Assembly: GCF_018417535.1 (NCBI RefSeq)
Contig: NZ_CP070979.1
Span: forward strand, 620,001 to 684,000
Direction of reading: 5' to 3'
From: Burkholderia pyrrocinia
GTDB lineage: Bacteria > Pseudomonadota > Gammaproteobacteria > Burkholderiales > Burkholderiaceae
DNA length: 64,000 nucleotides
A program made the position numbers and the translations under genes. A model generated the notes under the pieces. That model worked only from the letters and a program-made list of their open reading frames with translations, was not told where the DNA came from and searched no databases. Below are positions 32,381 through 40,897 of this stretch, piece after piece; position 1 is the first letter of the stretch, and every line of letters begins with the position of its first letter.

Positions 32381-33415
32381 ATGCAGGCACTCGTCATTCA
32401 TGCCCCGCTCGATCTGCGGATCGAGGATGTTCCGACGCCGGAAGCCGGACCGGACCAGATGCTGATTCGCGTCCGCGCGGGCGGCATCTGCGGATCGGAT
32501 CTGCATTACTACAATCATGGCGGATTCGGCACGGTTCGCATCAAGGAACCGATGGTGCTGGGCCATGAAGTATCCGGCGTCATCAGCCGGGTCGGCGCGA
32601 ACGTTCGCGGTTTCTCGCCGGGCCAGCGTATCGCGATCAGCCCCAGCCGGCCGTGCGGATCGTGCGAATACTGCCAGCAAGGACTGCAAAACCATTGCAT
32701 GGACATGCGCTACTACGGCAGCGCAATGCGTACGCCGCACGTCCAGGGCGCGTTCCGGCAGGAAGTCGTGATCGACAGCACGCAGGCGCATTGCGTCGCC
32801 GATAGCGTCAGCGATGCAGAAGCCGCGATGGCCGAACCGCTGTCGGTCGCGCTGCATGCGGTACGCCGCGCCGGGCCGCTGCTCGGCAAACGCGTGCTCG
32901 TCACCGGCTGCGGGCCGATCGGCTCGCTGATTGTCGCGGCTGCCCGTCGGGCGGGGGCCGCAACGATCGTCGCCACCGACGTCAACGCGGTGCCGCTCGA
33001 CAGCGCCCGGCAGGTCGGCGCGGATATCACGGTCAACGTCGCCGCTGCCCCTTCCGGGCTCGAGCCGTTCTCGACCGGCAAAGGCACCTTCGACGTGCTG
33101 TTCGAGGCGAGCGGCAACGCGGCCGCGCTGCGCTCCGCATTCGACGTGCTGCGGCCGCGCGGAATCGTCGTTCAGGTCGGGCTCGGTGGCGATAGCGCGT
33201 TGCCGATGAACGTCATCGTCGCCAAGGAATTCGACCTGCGCGGGGCCTTTCGATTCCACGAGGAATTTGCGGTTGCCGTCGAACTGCTGAACAAGGGCCT
33301 CGTCGACGTCAAGCCGTTGATTTCCGATATCTTTCCGTATCAGGAATGCGTGAAGGCGTTTCAGACGGCCGGCGATCGCACGAAGGCGATGAAGGTGCTG
33401 GTTACCTTCGACTGA
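32381..33415 (+). CDS. idnD: L-idonate 5-dehydrogenase (zinc medium-chain dehydrogenase)
   Basis: 344 residues of the MDR superfamily: catalytic zinc ligands in GGICGSDLHYYNHGG and LGHEVSGV, structural zinc cysteines in PCGSCEYCQQGLQNHC, and the cofactor loop TGCGPIGSL. The Ser-Asp-Leu-His-Tyr-Tyr and overall pattern fit IdnD, which oxidises L-idonate to 5-ketogluconate with NAD(P); sorbitol dehydrogenase is the nearest alternative. Its pathway partners gntK and an idnO remnant lie about 21 kb away at the far side of the amino-acid/carboxylase block. The substrate assignment is by similarity only. Confidence 0.82.
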   Translation: MQALVIHAPLDLRIEDVPTPEAGPDQMLIRVRAGGICGSDLHYYNHGGFGTVRIKEPMVLGHEVSGVISRVGANVRGFSPGQRIAISPSRPCGSCEYCQQGLQNHCMDMRYYGSAMRTPHVQGAFRQEVVIDSTQAHCVADSVSDAEAAMAEPLSVALHAVRRAGPLLGKRVLVTGCGPIGSLIVAAARRAGAATIVATDVNAVPLDSARQVGADITVNVAAAPSGLEPFSTGKGTFDVLFEASGNAAALRSAFDVLRPRGIVVQVGLGGDSALPMNVIVAKEFDLRGAFRFHEEFAVAVELLNKGLVDVKPLISDIFPYQECVKAFQTAGDRTKAMKVLVTFD

Positions 33416-33511
33416 CAACCCGTGGATGACCGGGTCATTCGGTTTGCGTACGTCGAATGGAGTCGATGCGACGAACGAATGACCCACTGCCGTCACGCAC
33501 GCCGTTGTCGT

Positions 33512-33700
33512 TCAAGCGGCGCGAACGGGCTCGTCGATCCGCAACAGCCGGCCTGCATTGGCGATCGCGATGCACGTGCCGACGTTGTGCAGGATCGCGG
33601 CCCACACTGCGCCGAGCACGCCGGTCGCGGCCGGCGCGATCACCGCGAGCGTCCACGCGAGTCCGATCGCCGCATTGGTGGTCGCCGTGCGCCGGCAGTG
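33512..33700 (-). pseudogene. C-terminal scrap of a heavy-metal P-type ATPase
   Basis: The minus strand encodes RRTATTNAAIGLAW, then AVWAAILHNVGTCIAIANAGRLL. These are the last two membrane helices of CadA/ZntA/CopA-type pumps, which typically end ALLHNxGTxLVVLNSLRLL. The rest of the pump, including its DKTG and metal-binding sites, is missing. Further upstream on the same strand (about 33775-33940) another frame ends in FDLLATFAMYDFAAVMPRS, apparently the tail of a second lost gene that I cannot identify. The 33416-33983 interval is therefore debris between the idnD and pectinase blocks. Confidence 0.6.
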
Positions 33701-33933
33701 CCGGCCAACGCGGATGCAGGTCGGAATCCGCCGCCGTCGTGCTGCGGGGCGAGTGTGCATCCTTTGATTCATGCCTTCGCCGATCGCGGCATGACGGCCG
33801 CGAAGTCGTACATCGCAAACGTTGCGAGCAAATCGAAAATGCGCGTCGAAACCGATCCGCTGCCGCCCGCCGGCGCCTGGAGCGCGGCAGCGCCGAAAGC
33901 GGAATGGCCCGGTTCGGCGGAGAACACGCCACG

Positions 33934-33981
33934 CGGGCGTCAGCGCGCCACGCCACCGCCGGCGTGGCGCGCTGACGCCCG
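33934..33981 (-). terminator. Perfect 21 bp hairpin after the polygalacturonase gene
   Basis: Arms at 33934-33954 (starting CGGGCGTCAGCG) and 33961-33981 (ending GCTGACGCCCG) are exact reverse complements around a six-base loop. The hairpin begins three bases beyond the polygalacturonase stop codon. It should be extremely stable in RNA. There is no U-run after it on the minus strand, so it may act by pausing or mRNA protection as much as by intrinsic termination. Confidence 0.65.
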
Positions 33982-33983
33982 GA

Positions 33984-35588
33984 TCAGATCGGCGAAGTCG
34001 GCGCGACGGATTTCAGCGTCGTGAACGCAGCGCTGCAGTCGTACGGCGTGGACGTGCCCGGCGTACCCGTGACCGTCACGTCGTTCGCGCTCGACGTGAC
34101 GATCGAGCCGGAGAAGCTCACGGCGCCCGGCCCGAGCACATAGTGCGTCGCGGCGTCTTTCTCGAACGTCGGCTGCGTGCCGTCGAACACGACGTTGTTC
34201 AGCGCGATGCCGAGCGGAAAGTGCTGCCCGTTCGCTTCATAGCCGGAGAACGTGACCCTTCCGCCGCCGAATTTCGCACTGCCGACGTCGTGAAAGTCCT
34301 GGACCGTGATGTTCGTGAAATCCGGATACAGCGTGCCGGTCGACGAACTGTAGAACGGATCGAACACGAGCGGCCGCGCGACGTTCCGCATGCAGACCTG
34401 CCGGAAGCGCACGTTGGTCACCAGGCCGCCGCGCGACGAATCGGACTTGATCCGCAGGCCGTTGCCGTTCGGGCTGTCGAACCCGTCCATCGTCAGGTCG
34501 CGCACATCCACGTCCGACACGCCGGCATTCGTCTCGCTGCCGATCGACATGCCGTGGCCATAGTAGAAATGATTGTGCGCGATCGTCAGTTGCTTCACGC
34601 CCGGCGATGCGCTCGACTTCACGGCGACATGATCGTCGCCGGTGCTGATGTACGAGAACGCGAGCAGCACCTGGCTCGACTGCCCCGGATCGAACCCGTC
34701 GGTGTTCTTCGCCGTGTCGGGCGTGAAACAGGTAGCGGGCGTCGCCTCGCCGGGCTGCGTACCGCTCGGGCACGCGTAGCCGCTCTTCGTATAGACCGCG
34801 CTCGGCGTGACGATCTTGATTCCCCACGCGGTCACGCCGGTCACGCCGTTCGTCACCACGTGGAAGTTCGGCGAATTCTGCAGCGTGATCCGGTACAGCG
34901 TGAAGTTGCTGCCGCCTTTCACTTCGAGCAGCCGCGGGTTCTGCTGGTTCAGACCTTGCGTCTTGTTCTGGTACGCGACGTCCCACCATGTGCGCAGGCC
35001 CGCATTCGGCCCGCTCGTCAGCAGGCTGCCGCCGCGCCCGTCGATCACGCCGTCGCCGACGATCGCCGCGTTCGCCGTGCCGGACGCGCTGATGAACGGG
35101 TTGCACGATTTCTTGCTGCTCGAGGTGGCGGTGCCGCACGTGCCGACTCCGTTGTCGTACAGCGCGGGATTGCGCGACGCGAACAGCGTGACGCCCTTGT
35201 CGAGCCACAGCGTCACGCCCGATTTCAGCGTCAGCGGCCCGCTGATGAACGCTGTCTGGCCGTTTGCACCGGCTGTCAAATGCACGGCGGAGCCGGCCGC
35301 GCATTGCGCGATCGCGTTCTGGATCCGCGTCGTATCGTGCTCGGTATTCGACGCGGTCGAGTCGAGCGCGTCGACCGAGCCGCCGACCGGCGTGAGCTGC
35401 GCCGCGACCGTGCCGCATACGCTCGTCGGCAGTGCCGGTTCGCTGACGGTGCCCCACTGCGTACCGACCGTCGTCGCGGCCGTGGCCGACACTGCCATCA
35501 CGCCCGCGCCGGCCAGCGCCGCAAGTGAAGCCAACCTCACCGCGCGTCGCGCGAATCGATCGTCAAGGACTGCGATCCTGCTCGTCAT
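33984..35588 (-). CDS. Polygalacturonase (glycoside hydrolase family 28)
   Basis: 534 residues with a signal peptide (cleavage after VSATAA, about 38) and a right-handed beta-helix. The four GH28 motifs are all present: NTDGFDPG (Asp297), STGDDHVAVKS (Asp318, Asp319), YYGHGMSIGS (His345) and LRIKSD (RIK 379-381). It hydrolyses alpha-1,4-galacturonosyl bonds of pectin outside the cell. The ATG at 35588 begins the signal peptide; the frame continues upstream without merit. It is divergent from the lyase-type lipoprotein at 36051. Whether it is endo- or exo-acting cannot be told. Confidence 0.94.
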   Translation of the reverse strand: MTSRIAVLDDRFARRAVRLASLAALAGAGVMAVSATAATTVGTQWGTVSEPALPTSVCGTVAAQLTPVGGSVDALDSTASNTEHDTTRIQNAIAQCAAGSAVHLTAGANGQTAFISGPLTLKSGVTLWLDKGVTLFASRNPALYDNGVGTCGTATSSSKKSCNPFISASGTANAAIVGDGVIDGRGGSLLTSGPNAGLRTWWDVAYQNKTQGLNQQNPRLLEVKGGSNFTLYRITLQNSPNFHVVTNGVTGVTAWGIKIVTPSAVYTKSGYACPSGTQPGEATPATCFTPDTAKNTDGFDPGQSSQVLLAFSYISTGDDHVAVKSSASPGVKQLTIAHNHFYYGHGMSIGSETNAGVSDVDVRDLTMDGFDSPNGNGLRIKSDSSRGGLVTNVRFRQVCMRNVARPLVFDPFYSSSTGTLYPDFTNITVQDFHDVGSAKFGGGRVTFSGYEANGQHFPLGIALNNVVFDGTQPTFEKDAATHYVLGPGAVSFSGSIVTSSANDVTVTGTPGTSTPYDCSAAFTTLKSVAPTSPI

Positions 35589-35706
35589 CGTGTTGTTCTC
35601 CGGTTTTTCGTACGTCGAGCGACGCCGACGTTGCCGCGCCGGCATGGGGTTGTACCGGCCCGCGAGCCGGCCTTTAAGCCGGCATGCAATGCACGGAACG
35701 CCATTA

Positions 35707-35903
35707 TGTTGTCGGTTGTGTGACAACAACACGAATAGCGGGCCGGTATCGATCGGCACACATGAGGCGTCTCCTGAGCGCAGGCCGGCGACGATAATAT
35801 CTCGCAAACGTATCAATCACCATTTATTTCGATTTTATTAGCATGTTAATCAATCAATTCGTGACAATTACTATCCGATCGACAAGTTGTTTCGTGACAA
35901 CTT
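35707..35903. promoter_or_regulatory. Two GTTGT/ACAAC inverted repeats in the GH28-lyase divergent region
   Basis: Site 1: TGTTGTC (35707-35713), 8 bp, GACAACA (35722-35728). Site 2: AAGTTGT (35884-35890), 6 bp, ACAACTT (35897-35903). Both are perfect seven-base dyads sharing a GTTGT...ACAAC core in an otherwise AT-rich 462 bp divergent intergenic region (35589-36050), which contains no gene. They are candidate operators for one regulator controlling both polysaccharide genes. No regulator gene is adjacent. Confidence 0.45.
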
Positions 35904-36050
35904 TTTATTTCGTCATGGTGATGCTTCCGCTACACTCGGCGTCGTTATGCGATGACTGATTTCAATGGCGCTCAAGATCGCGTCCGGCGAATGGTCGCCC
36001 CGCTCGCCCGCGGTGCCCGTGAGCGGGTCTCGCCAAGGAACGAAGCAACC

Positions 36051-38264
36051 ATGAACGACACGCAATTTCGGTCCGGATCCGGTGCAGGCCTCTCCCGGCG
36101 CACCTTCCTCTACAGCATCGGTGCGCTCGCGCTGTCGGCGTGCGGCGGCACGGAAGCGACCGGGAACGCCACCGGCATCGCAGCCGCCGCGGCGGGCAAC
36201 CGTGCACTCGCACGCGTTGCGACGGGTACCGCGGCCGTCGCAACGCGTGAAGCGTTCGCGCATCCGGGATTGCTGCACACGCAAGCCGATTTCGACCGGA
36301 TCGCACGGAAGGTATCGGCCGCCGCGTCGCCCTGGCTCGACGGCTGGAACAGGCTGATCGCGAACGGTCACGCGCAATTGTCGTGGTCGCCGCGACCGCA
36401 GGCCGTCGTGACGCGCGGCGGCACCGGCACGCAGAACTACCCGGTGCTGTACAAGGACATCGCAGCCGCCTATGCGTGCGCGCTGCGCTGGAAGATCTCC
36501 GGCAATACCGCCTATGCGGACAAGGCCGTGCAGATCATGAATGCGTGGTCGTCGACGCTGCAAAGTCTCGCCGGGGACTCGAACGTCGATCTGGCAGCCG
36601 GCATCTACGGCTACGAATTCGCCAACGCCGGCGAAATCATGCGCACCTATCCCGGCTGGGCGACGGCCGACTTCGCCGCGTTCCGGACGATGATGGCCGA
36701 CAAGTTCTACCCGATCAACGCCGACTTCCTGAATCGCCACAACAACACGGACATCACGCATTACTGGGCCAACTGGGATCTGTGCAACCTCGCGTCGATC
36801 ATGGCGATCGGCGTGCTGTGCGACGATCACGCGAAATTCGACGACGCGGTCAACTATTTCATCGCCGGGCCCGGCAACGGCGCGCTCGCGCAAGCCGTCT
36901 ACTACGTGCACCCGGGCCATCTCGGCCAATGGCAGGAATCGGGCCGCGACCAGGGGCACAACACGCTCGGCATCGCGCTCGCCGGCGCGATCTGCGAAAT
37001 GGCGTGGAACCAGGGCATCGACCTGTACGGCCACGACAACAACCGTTTCCTCGCGGGCGCGGAGTATGTCGCAAAGGCGAATCTCGTACAGCCGGACGGC
37101 ACGTTTCTTCCGGTGCCGTACGTGCCGTACGCGAACGCCGACGTCACGCAAGCGCAATTCTCGACCGCGAGCCAGGGGACGATCCGTCCGTGCTGGGCGC
37201 TGGTCTACAACCATTACGTGAGCCGCAAGGGGCTGGCGGCGCCCTGGTCGACGAAGTTCGCGCTCGCGATCCAGCCCGAAGGCGGTGGCGGCAATTACGG
37301 CGAAGCGAGCGGCGGCTACGATCAGCTCGGCTACGGCACGCTCACATGCACGCGCGATCCCGTCGCGCCCGCCAGCGCGCCGAGCGGCCTGACCGCATGG
37401 CCGGGCGCCGGGCAGGTCGTGCTGTCGTGGTGGGGCACCGCGAATGCGGCAAGCTACAACGTGAAGCGCGCGTCCGTGCCGGGCGGCCCCTACACGACCA
37501 TCGCGAGCGGCATCGTCGATCCGCCGACGTACACGGACAGCCCGGCGACGGGCACCTGGTACTACGTGATCAGCGCACAGACCGCATCGGGCGAAACCGC
37601 GAATTCGGCGGAAGCCGCCGCAGCGACGGCACTGCAGCTGCATACGCTGCTGACGTTCGACGAGACGGGCGGCACGGCCGCTGCGGACACGTCCGGCAAC
37701 GGTCATGCGGGTACGCTCGCAGGCGGCGCTTCGCACGGGCCCGGGAAAAACGGCAACGCCGTGTCGCTCGACGGTTCGACCGGCTACGTTGCGTTGCCGA
37801 ACGACATCGTCGCCGACGTGTCGGATTTCACGATCGCGGCGTGGGTGAACTGGAACGGCGGACAGACGTGGGCGCGCCTGTTCGATTTCGGTTCGGGCAC
37901 CGGACGCTATCTGTTCGTCACGCCGAGGAGCCATGGCGGGACGATGCGCTTTGCGATCACGACCAACGGCGGGCACGGCGAACGCGCGATCGACGGCAAC
38001 GCTGCGCTGCCGGCCGGACAATGGGCACACGTGGCCGTCACGCTGGCGGCAACGACGGCGACGCTCTATCTGAACGGCAATGCGATCGGCTCGGCGAACG
38101 ACGTGATATTCGCGCCATGGCGGATCGGACCGACCGCACAGAACTGGATCGGACGTTCGCAGTATCCGGGCGATCCGTTCTTCAACGGCTCGATCGACGA
38201 ATTCCGCATCTATCGCGGCGCGATGTCGGCCGGCCAGGTGAAGGCGCTTGCGCAGCAAGCGTGA
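36051..38264 (+). CDS. Alginate-lyase-family lipoprotein with FN3 and LamG domains
   Basis: 737 residues. The N-terminus has a twin-arginine motif (SRRTFLYS, Arg16-Arg17) followed by a lipobox (LSAC, Cys31), suggesting Tat export and lipid anchoring. An alpha/alpha-toroid alginate-lyase-type domain follows (about 65-430) with HYWANWDLCN and ESGRDQGHNTLGI, then a fibronectin type III domain (about 440-530) and a LamG/concanavalin-like domain (about 540-735). It probably cleaves a uronic-acid polysaccharide at the cell surface and binds it through the C-terminal domains. The exact polymer is not evident; pectin-related material is plausible because a GH28 enzyme is divergent next door. The ATG at 36051 starts the signal sequence. 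Confidence 0.85.
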   Translation: MNDTQFRSGSGAGLSRRTFLYSIGALALSACGGTEATGNATGIAAAAAGNRALARVATGTAAVATREAFAHPGLLHTQADFDRIARKVSAAASPWLDGWNRLIANGHAQLSWSPRPQAVVTRGGTGTQNYPVLYKDIAAAYACALRWKISGNTAYADKAVQIMNAWSSTLQSLAGDSNVDLAAGIYGYEFANAGEIMRTYPGWATADFAAFRTMMADKFYPINADFLNRHNNTDITHYWANWDLCNLASIMAIGVLCDDHAKFDDAVNYFIAGPGNGALAQAVYYVHPGHLGQWQESGRDQGHNTLGIALAGAICEMAWNQGIDLYGHDNNRFLAGAEYVAKANLVQPDGTFLPVPYVPYANADVTQAQFSTASQGTIRPCWALVYNHYVSRKGLAAPWSTKFALAIQPEGGGGNYGEASGGYDQLGYGTLTCTRDPVAPASAPSGLTAWPGAGQVVLSWWGTANAASYNVKRASVPGGPYTTIASGIVDPPTYTDSPATGTWYYVISAQTASGETANSAEAAAATALQLHTLLTFDETGGTAAADTSGNGHAGTLAGGASHGPGKNGNAVSLDGSTGYVALPNDIVADVSDFTIAAWVNWNGGQTWARLFDFGSGTGRYLFVTPRSHGGTMRFAITTNGGHGERAIDGNAALPAGQWAHVAVTLAATTATLYLNGNAIGSANDVIFAPWRIGPTAQNWIGRSQYPGDPFFNGSIDEFRIYRGAMSAGQVKALAQQA

Positions 38265-38266
38265 TG

Positions 38267-38287
38267 CGCGCCGGGGCGCGGGCTTTT
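38267..38287 (+). terminator. Possible intrinsic terminator after the lyase gene
   Basis: Three bases past the stop codon, CGCGC (38267-38271), a four-base loop and GCGCG (38276-38280) are followed by GGCTTTT. The stem is short but wholly GC, and the T-run is on the correct strand. The rest of the 334 bp gap up to 38598 shows no gene. Confidence 0.4.
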
Positions 38288-38598
38288 CGTCCCGTCGGTT
38301 TCGGAACAGCAGTGCGCGGTGCATGCCGCGAGAGACCGATACGGACTTCAAGCGGATTCTTGCCGCAACAAGACCGCGCCCTGCGCCGGAAGAGCCGGCA
38401 TGCGCAGGCCAGCCAAGTAACGGACCGGCAACGTTTGCGTTGCCCACCGACGCCGTGTTCGCTTAGGAAAGCAGATCAAACGTCGCCGACCCGGCATCCT
38501 GCTTCCGCGCGCAGAACGACGCGCAACAAATCCTTAACCATCGCGTCACGATCGGCCACCACAATTCGCCATCTTCGATCATCAGGATGGAGTCTTGC

Positions 38599-40557
38599 AT
38601 GTTTGCATCACGAAGCCGTCTCCCGCTGCATGTCGCGGCCCTGTCGACCGCGATCGTCCTGGCCGCCTGCGGCGGCGGCGACGATGTCGTCGCAACGAAC
38701 GCGACGAACGCCGCGGTCCCGGCGCCGCCGGCCGATCCCGGCTTCGTCGACAGCGCGCCCGTGCCGAGCGTGCCCGCGTTGGTCGACAACGTCGCGACCA
38801 ACCAGCGCGGCGACGCTCGCTATGCAACGCTGTCGACCAACGCTGCGGTGCGCGTGGTGAGCCGCTTCCTCGACCTGTGGCAGCCGTCGACGATGCTCGT
38901 CGATGCGGGCGTAACCGCGCCGGCCAACGGCGCGTTTCCGGCCATCTCGCCTTCCACCTGCTCGGGCCTGCCCGGCAACGGCACGCCGTGCGGCACGAGC
39001 CTGAACGACGCGGTGCTGGCGGCGAACGTGCAATACGTGGTCAACGCAACGACCGTGCGCACGCCGCAGCAAGCCGACGCCGCCTACTACGACGACCGGC
39101 GCGGCAAGGGCTACAGCGTGACGGACGGCATGGGGCCGCTCACCGCGGCATGGCGCACCGCTGCCCGGCAGACGACCAGCATCACCAGCGTGCCGGCCGA
39201 CGCCACGACCGTCCTCTATAACGACACCGGCAACAATGTCGGCGTCGGCAGCAACGGCAACGCGAGTTTCGGGAAAGTCGTCGACCTGCTCAACGAGATG
39301 GGCAACAACGCGTCGACCGAACCCGCGAAGCGCTTCTACAAGTATGCGCGGCCGTATCGCTGGAGCTCGAGCGTCGTCGTCGCGCCGACGCTCGTGCCAG
39401 CGGAAAGCACGACGCCGGCGACCGACGGCGGCTTCATCAGCGGTCACCAGGCCGAAGCGATGCGCGACGCCGTGACGATGGCGTGGCTCGTACCAGAACG
39501 CTTCCAGGAAATGGTCGGCCGCGGTCTCGAACTCGGCGAGAACCGGATCCTCGCCGGCATGCACTCGCCGCTCGACGTGATCGGCGGCCGCATGCTCGCG
39601 CTGGCCGTCAGCGCGGCCAACCTCGCCGCGTACGCGAGCGACGCGCAGGCCGCGTACAACCAGGCGCACCAGACGCTGCAGCAGCTCACCGGCACGACCG
39701 ATGCGACCTTCCCGGCATTCGCGCGCTCGGGCACGACGGCGACCGACCGGTTCGCCGACTACGCGACGAACAAGGCGGCCTTCACGCGCCGCATGACGTA
39801 CGGCTTCGGCGCGATCGACGCGACCGGTGCGCCGCCGGTCGTGCCGAAGGGCGCGGAGATCCTGCTGCAGACGCGCTTCCCGTACCTGGGCGCCGACCAG
39901 CGGCGCGTCGTGCTCAAGACCACCGAATTGCCGTCCGGCTACCCGGTGATGGACGATGCGGAAGGCTGGGGCCGGCTGAACCTGTTCGCCGCCGCCGACG
40001 GCTATGGCGCGTTCAACGGCAACGTGACCGTCGCGATGGACGCGTCGAAGGGCGGCCTCAACGCCGCCGACCTGTGGCGCAACGATATCGCGGGCGCCGG
40101 CAAGCTGACGCTGCAAGGCAGCGGCACGCTGACGCTGGCGGGCAACAACAGCTACACGGGCGGCACGCAGATCAGCGGCGGCACGCTCGCCGCCGCTTCC
40201 ACGACGGCGTTCGGCAACGGCGACGTGTATGTCGGCGCCGGCGGCGGCATCCGGATCGCGGCCGGCGCACCCGTCACGATCGCGACCCGCTACACGCAGC
40301 TCGACAACACGACGCTCGAACTCGATATCGACGGCAACGGCGGCGGGCGCCTGCGCGTGGGCGGCGCGTTCACCGTCGCGGGCGGCACGCTGCGCGTGAA
40401 GTTCGTGAACGGTTATGCACCGAAAACCGGCGATACCATCGCGCTGATCGACGCGGCAGCCGGCGCCGCAAAATTCTCGACGGTGACGGTCGACGGGTTC
40501 AAGGCAACGCCGGTCTATACGGCGTCGGGTGTGTCGATCACGCTGTCGGCAGCGTAG
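38599..40557 (+). CDS. PAP2 acid phosphatase-like lipoprotein with autotransporter-type beta repeats
   Basis: 652 residues. The signal ends in a lipobox (VLAACGG, Cys near residue 22). The PAP2 phosphatase core shows K-x6-RP (KRFYKYARP), a modified second motif FISGH (usually PSGH) and R-x5-H-x3-D (RILAGMHSPLD). After about residue 490 comes an autotransporter-associated beta-strand segment (GTLTLAGNNSYTGGTQISGG), but no C-terminal membrane barrel follows. It is likely a surface or periplasmic phosphomonoesterase or related haloperoxidase-fold enzyme carrying a beta-helix tail. A GGAG is 6 bases before the ATG at 38599. It appears monocistronic. Confidence 0.82.
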   Translation: MFASRSRLPLHVAALSTAIVLAACGGGDDVVATNATNAAVPAPPADPGFVDSAPVPSVPALVDNVATNQRGDARYATLSTNAAVRVVSRFLDLWQPSTMLVDAGVTAPANGAFPAISPSTCSGLPGNGTPCGTSLNDAVLAANVQYVVNATTVRTPQQADAAYYDDRRGKGYSVTDGMGPLTAAWRTAARQTTSITSVPADATTVLYNDTGNNVGVGSNGNASFGKVVDLLNEMGNNASTEPAKRFYKYARPYRWSSSVVVAPTLVPAESTTPATDGGFISGHQAEAMRDAVTMAWLVPERFQEMVGRGLELGENRILAGMHSPLDVIGGRMLALAVSAANLAAYASDAQAAYNQAHQTLQQLTGTTDATFPAFARSGTTATDRFADYATNKAAFTRRMTYGFGAIDATGAPPVVPKGAEILLQTRFPYLGADQRRVVLKTTELPSGYPVMDDAEGWGRLNLFAAADGYGAFNGNVTVAMDASKGGLNAADLWRNDIAGAGKLTLQGSGTLTLAGNNSYTGGTQISGGTLAAASTTAFGNGDVYVGAGGGIRIAAGAPVTIATRYTQLDNTTLELDIDGNGGGRLRVGGAFTVAGGTLRVKFVNGYAPKTGDTIALIDAAAGAAKFSTVTVDGFKATPVYTASGVSITLSAA

Positions 40558-40828
40558 CCGGCATGCGGCAATGACGACGGCCGGTGCGGCGACGCCCGGC
40601 CGCGTGGATCACCCGGATGTCGTCGACGACCGGCGACGGCGCGGCATCGATCCGCACGGCCGCCGCCGGGAAACGCGGATGAAATACCGTGCCGGTCTCG
40701 CGCGCGTCGCATGAAGCCGGGAATGCGCGCCCTGTCGCGCCTCGCCAGATAGTAGGCAACGCACGCGTTCTTTGCGCGCGCGGCAGCGGGTGCGCTACGC
40801 TCGATCCGGCCTCGCATCGAGGCTGAAA

Positions 40829-40842
40829 TTTAAGCGCTTAAA
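40829..40842 (+). promoter_or_regulatory. LacI-type operator before the galactanase gene
   Basis: TTTAAGCGCTTAAA is a perfect 14 bp palindrome with the central CG typical of LacI-family sites, 56 bp upstream of the galactanase ATG. Its partner (TTTAAACGCTTAAA) precedes the sugar-transporter operon at 49789. The rest of the 40558-40897 gap shows no gene. Confidence 0.85.
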
Positions 40843-40897
40843 CATTTCGAAGACGACGATCCCGTGCCCAACGGGGTCCATCACATGGAGGATGACG

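Noticed and set aside
33822..35528. A 568-codon plus-strand frame opposite the polygalacturonase gene
   Set aside because: Arg-rich shadow of a gene with all four GH28 motifs.
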